Origin: an uncultured Eubacteriales bacterium
GTDB lineage: Bacteria; Bacillota; Clostridia; Oscillospirales; Acutalibacteraceae
Assembly (NCBI GenBank): GCA_900317795.1
Contig: ONIF01000166.1
Coordinates: 1-8,012, forward strand
DNA length: 8,012 nucleotides
Direction: 5' to 3'
The translations under genes and the position numbers were made by a program. This document shows, one piece after another, positions 6,301-8,012 of the stretch. Every line of letters begins with the position of its first letter. Positions within the stretch are counted from its first letter, which is position 1. The notes below the pieces were generated by a model. It was given only the letters and a program-made list of their open reading frames with translations. It had not been told where the DNA came from and ran no database searches.

Positions 6301-6330
6301 CTCCACTCCCAACTCTCCACTCTCCACACT
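6301..6330. repeat. GAGTGG-type repeat, copy adjoining the trpB-like stop codon
   Basis: CTCCACTCCC and CTCTCCACTCTCCACACT form the inverted partner of the repeat at 6191-6222, sharing a 13-base exact core. It begins immediately after the TAA stop (6333-6331, - strand) of the trpB-like gene. No clear intrinsic terminator is seen for that gene, so this repeat hairpin region may be all that separates it from the que operon. Confidence 0.75.
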
Positions 6331-7704
6331 TTATTCAACTTTTGGGAGTTTTGCAACGCTTGCTGCAATTTCCTCATCTGTCGGGATATAGTCGGTCATT
6401 ACACCGTCATTGAATTTCTGATATGCGACCATATCGAAATAACCTGTACCCGTAAGACCAAAGAGAATTGTTTTTTCCTCGCCCGTTTCCTTGCACTTGA
6501 GAGCCTCGTCGATTGCACCCTTGATTGCGTGTGAACTTTCGGGAGCAGGGAGAATTCCCTCCACTCTTGCAAACTGTTCGGCAGCTGCAAATACTTCTGT
6601 CTGTTCGTAGGCAACAGCCTCCATATAACCGTCATGGTAAAGCTGGCTGAGGGTTGAGGACATTCCATGGAATCTCAATCCGCCTGCATGGTTCGGTGAC
6701 GGGATAAAGCTGGAGCCGAGTGTGTACATTTTAGCCAACGGGCATATCATACCTGTATCACAGAAATCATAAGCAAATGTGCCTCTTGTAAAGCTGGGGC
6801 ATGATTTAGGCTCAACGGCAATTATTCTGTAATCATTTTCGCCACGAAGTTTTTCGCCCATAAATGGTGAAATCAATCCGCCCAAGTTTGAACCACCGCC
6901 TGCACAGCCTATGATAATGTCAGGCTTTACGCCGTATTTGTCAAGAGCCGCTTTTGCTTCAAGACCTATAACAGACTGGTGCAAAAGTACCTGATTCAAA
7001 ACAGAACCCAATACATATCTGTAACCCTCTGTATGAGTAGCAACTTCAACGGCTTCCGAAATAGCACAGCCAAGACTGCCTGTTGTGCCGGGGTGTTCGG
7101 CAAGAATTTTTCTGCCTACTTCTGTCGTTTCCGACGGTGAGGGAGTAACGTCTGCACCATAGGTACGCATTACTTCACGGCGGAAAGGTTTCTGCTCATA
7201 GCTGACTTTTACCATATAAACTTTACAGTCAAGTCCGAGATATGCACAAGCCATTGAAAGAGCCGTACCCCACTGACCTGCACCCGTTTCGGTTGTAACG
7301 CCTTTCAACCCCTGCTTTTTCGCATAATAAGCCTGAGCGATTGCAGAATTCAGTTTATGGCTGCCGCTTGTATTGTTGCCCTCAAATTTATAGTAAATTT
7401 TTGCAGGAGTGCCGAGAGCCTTTTCAAGACAATATGCACGGATAAGCGGTGCAGGGCGGTACATTTTATAGAAATCTCTGATTTCCTGCGGAATTTCAAT
7501 GTAGGGTGTCGTGTCGTCAAGTTCCTGTTCAACGAGTTCCTTACAGAATATACCACTCATTTCCTCTGCTGTCAAGGGCTGATGTGTTGCGGGATTGAGA
7601 AGCGGTGCAGGCTTGTTTTTCATGTCTGCACGGAGGTTATACCATTTCTGCGGAATCTCCGATTCATCAAGATAAATTTTGTACGGAATCTTATTTTCGC
7701 TCAT
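6331..7704 (-). CDS. trpB: Tryptophan synthase beta chain-like protein, TrpB2 type
   Basis: A fold type II PLP enzyme expected to join indole and L-serine to give tryptophan. The 457 residues and the N-terminal extension (IYLDESEIPQKWYNLRADM region) fit the TrpB2/TrpB-related subgroup (TIGR01415-like), which is longer than classical TrpB of about 400 residues. Visible active-site features are the PLP lysine Lys117 in GSHKLNSA, the acid Glu139 in ETGAGQWG, the phosphate-binding GGGSN (269-273) and LTGTGYFD (417-424). The ATG at 7704 has an AAAGGAG site at 7714-7720 with 9-nt spacing. No trpA or other trp gene is adjacent. TrpB2 proteins usually lack the TrpA-interacting features and are thought to act alone, salvaging indole. 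The Trp-type T-box upstream supports a role in tryptophan supply. It may be named trpB or trpB2. Confidence 0.93.
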   Translation of the reverse strand: MSENKIPYKIYLDESEIPQKWYNLRADMKNKPAPLLNPATHQPLTAEEMSGIFCKELVEQELDDTTPYIEIPQEIRDFYKMYRPAPLIRAYCLEKALGTPAKIYYKFEGNNTSGSHKLNSAIAQAYYAKKQGLKGVTTETGAGQWGTALSMACAYLGLDCKVYMVKVSYEQKPFRREVMRTYGADVTPSPSETTEVGRKILAEHPGTTGSLGCAISEAVEVATHTEGYRYVLGSVLNQVLLHQSVIGLEAKAALDKYGVKPDIIIGCAGGGSNLGGLISPFMGEKLRGENDYRIIAVEPKSCPSFTRGTFAYDFCDTGMICPLAKMYTLGSSFIPSPNHAGGLRFHGMSSTLSQLYHDGYMEAVAYEQTEVFAAAEQFARVEGILPAPESSHAIKGAIDEALKCKETGEEKTILFGLTGTGYFDMVAYQKFNDGVMTDYIPTDEEIAASVAKLPKVE

Positions 7705-7745
7705 TTCAAATTTCTCCTTTTAAAATATATTTGCTCAAGACAAAC

Positions 7746-7785
7746 AAAAAAGCCCGCCCCCAAGCATACAAAATGCGGGGACAGG
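7746..7785 (-). terminator. T-box leader terminator hairpin
   Basis: On the - strand CCTGTCCCC (7785-7777) pairs with GGGGGCGGG (7761-7753), with an inner GCAT/ATGC helix (7776-7773 with 7767-7764), followed by six T (7751-7746). Its 5' arm overlaps the 3' arm of the antiterminator (7775-7786), so the two structures exclude each other. Confidence 0.92.
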
Positions 7786-7811
7786 ATAAAATTCCTGCGG
7801 TGCCACCCTGC
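7775..7811 (-). promoter_or_regulatory. T-box antiterminator
   Basis: On the - strand GCAGGG (7811-7806) pairs with CCCCGC (7780-7775) with one mismatch. A 7-nt bulge TGGCACC (7805-7799) exposes the tRNA acceptor-binding UGGC. GCAGGA (7798-7793) pairs with TCCTGT (7786-7781) around ATTTTA. This is the canonical T-box antiterminator shape. Confidence 0.9.
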
Positions 7812-8012
7812 TTGACACTTAACGTGTCCACTCATGTGTACAAACATACACCTGCTTCATTAACGTAAAGCAACCACGTCTTGCATACTCTGCCTAAAAA
7901 AGCATTTCTGTTCGCCCTCAGAAGTCCATTCAGCCCTGTTTTTTCTGCTGCAATCACACCGCCTGCAACTCTCTGTGAGATAATTCTCAAAGCCTACTTA
8001 CACTTCGTCATC

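Larger units (their letters stand above)
7746..8012 (-). promoter_or_regulatory. T-box leader, tRNA-Trp responsive, controlling the trpB-like gene
   Basis: Read on the - strand, Stem I closes by GAAGT (8006-8002) with ACTTC (7925-7921). The 5' AGTA (7998-7995) and 3' GAA (7931-7929) form the loop E motif, and the next helix pairs GGCTTTG with CAGGGCT. The specifier triplet after GAA is TGG (7928-7926), the Trp codon, followed by the usual purine. The T-box sequence AGGGTGGCACCGC (7809-7797) follows, then a terminator. The bulge UGGC would pair with an acceptor end GCCA, and bacterial tRNA-Trp has discriminator G, so both tRNA contacts agree. Uncharged tRNA-Trp should favour antitermination. 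The leader runs to the window edge, so the promoter is outside. Confidence 0.93.

Noticed and set aside
7357..7815. 152-residue + strand frame opposite the trpB-like gene and the T-box
   Set aside because: It runs across the complement of a clear coding gene and a structured leader; no domain was recognised.
1..8012. An undescribed multi-gene system such as a defence island or new biosynthetic cluster
   Set aside because: Every supported gene belongs to a known family with intact key residues, and operon order is explained by preQ1 synthesis; novelty is limited to regulation, repeats and the unnamed part of the surface protein.

Overview
The window looks like a chromosomal segment from a low-to-moderate GC Gram-positive (Firmicutes) bacterium, most likely a gut-type Oscillospiraceae/Ruminococcaceae or related Clostridia. 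The support is strong AGGAGG-type ribosome binding sites, a T-box leader, a preQ1-I riboswitch, and an LPxTG-type surface protein with fibro-slime and Cna-B-like domains. The genus assignment is inference only.

Layout. (1) Positions 3-2861, + strand: the C-terminal 952 residues of a large cell-wall-anchored surface protein. Its 5' end lies outside the window. It ends at a strong hairpin terminator (2887-2937). (2) Positions 2850-3188: a convergent intergenic region filled with short repeats. These are TAGCAAT-type repeats in inverted orientation at both edges, and a MITE-like palindromic element containing two identical 60-bp tandem units. (3) Positions 3192-6184, - strand: an operon in transcription order preQ1-I riboswitch, terminator, queD, queE, folE, queC, queF. 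Together these encode every enzyme from GTP to preQ1 (the queuosine precursor). queE-folE and queC-queF overlap at their stop/start codons, and queD-queE are 2 nt apart. Only folE-queC is separated, by a 94-bp gap holding a GAGTGG-type repeat hairpin. (4) Positions 6190-6330: a spacer with an inverted pair of the same GAGTGG repeats, between the trpB-like gene and the riboswitch. (5) Positions 6331-8012, - strand: a TrpB2-type tryptophan synthase beta chain behind a nearly complete T-box leader. The leader reads as Trp-specific (UGG specifier and a UGGC tRNA-acceptor bulge).

How it works together. FolE converts GTP to dihydroneopterin triphosphate, QueD makes 6-carboxytetrahydropterin, QueE makes 7-carboxy-7-deazaguanine, QueC makes preQ0 and QueF makes preQ1. 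The preQ1 aptamer at the head of the operon senses the end product, and a terminator just before the queD ribosome binding site is the likely off-switch. The trpB-like gene is a separate unit controlled by uncharged tRNA-Trp. All coding genes belong to recognisable families. I did not find an undescribed system. The points most worth a second look are the two leader RNAs, folE lying inside the preQ1-controlled operon, and the repeats that sit directly at gene stop codons.
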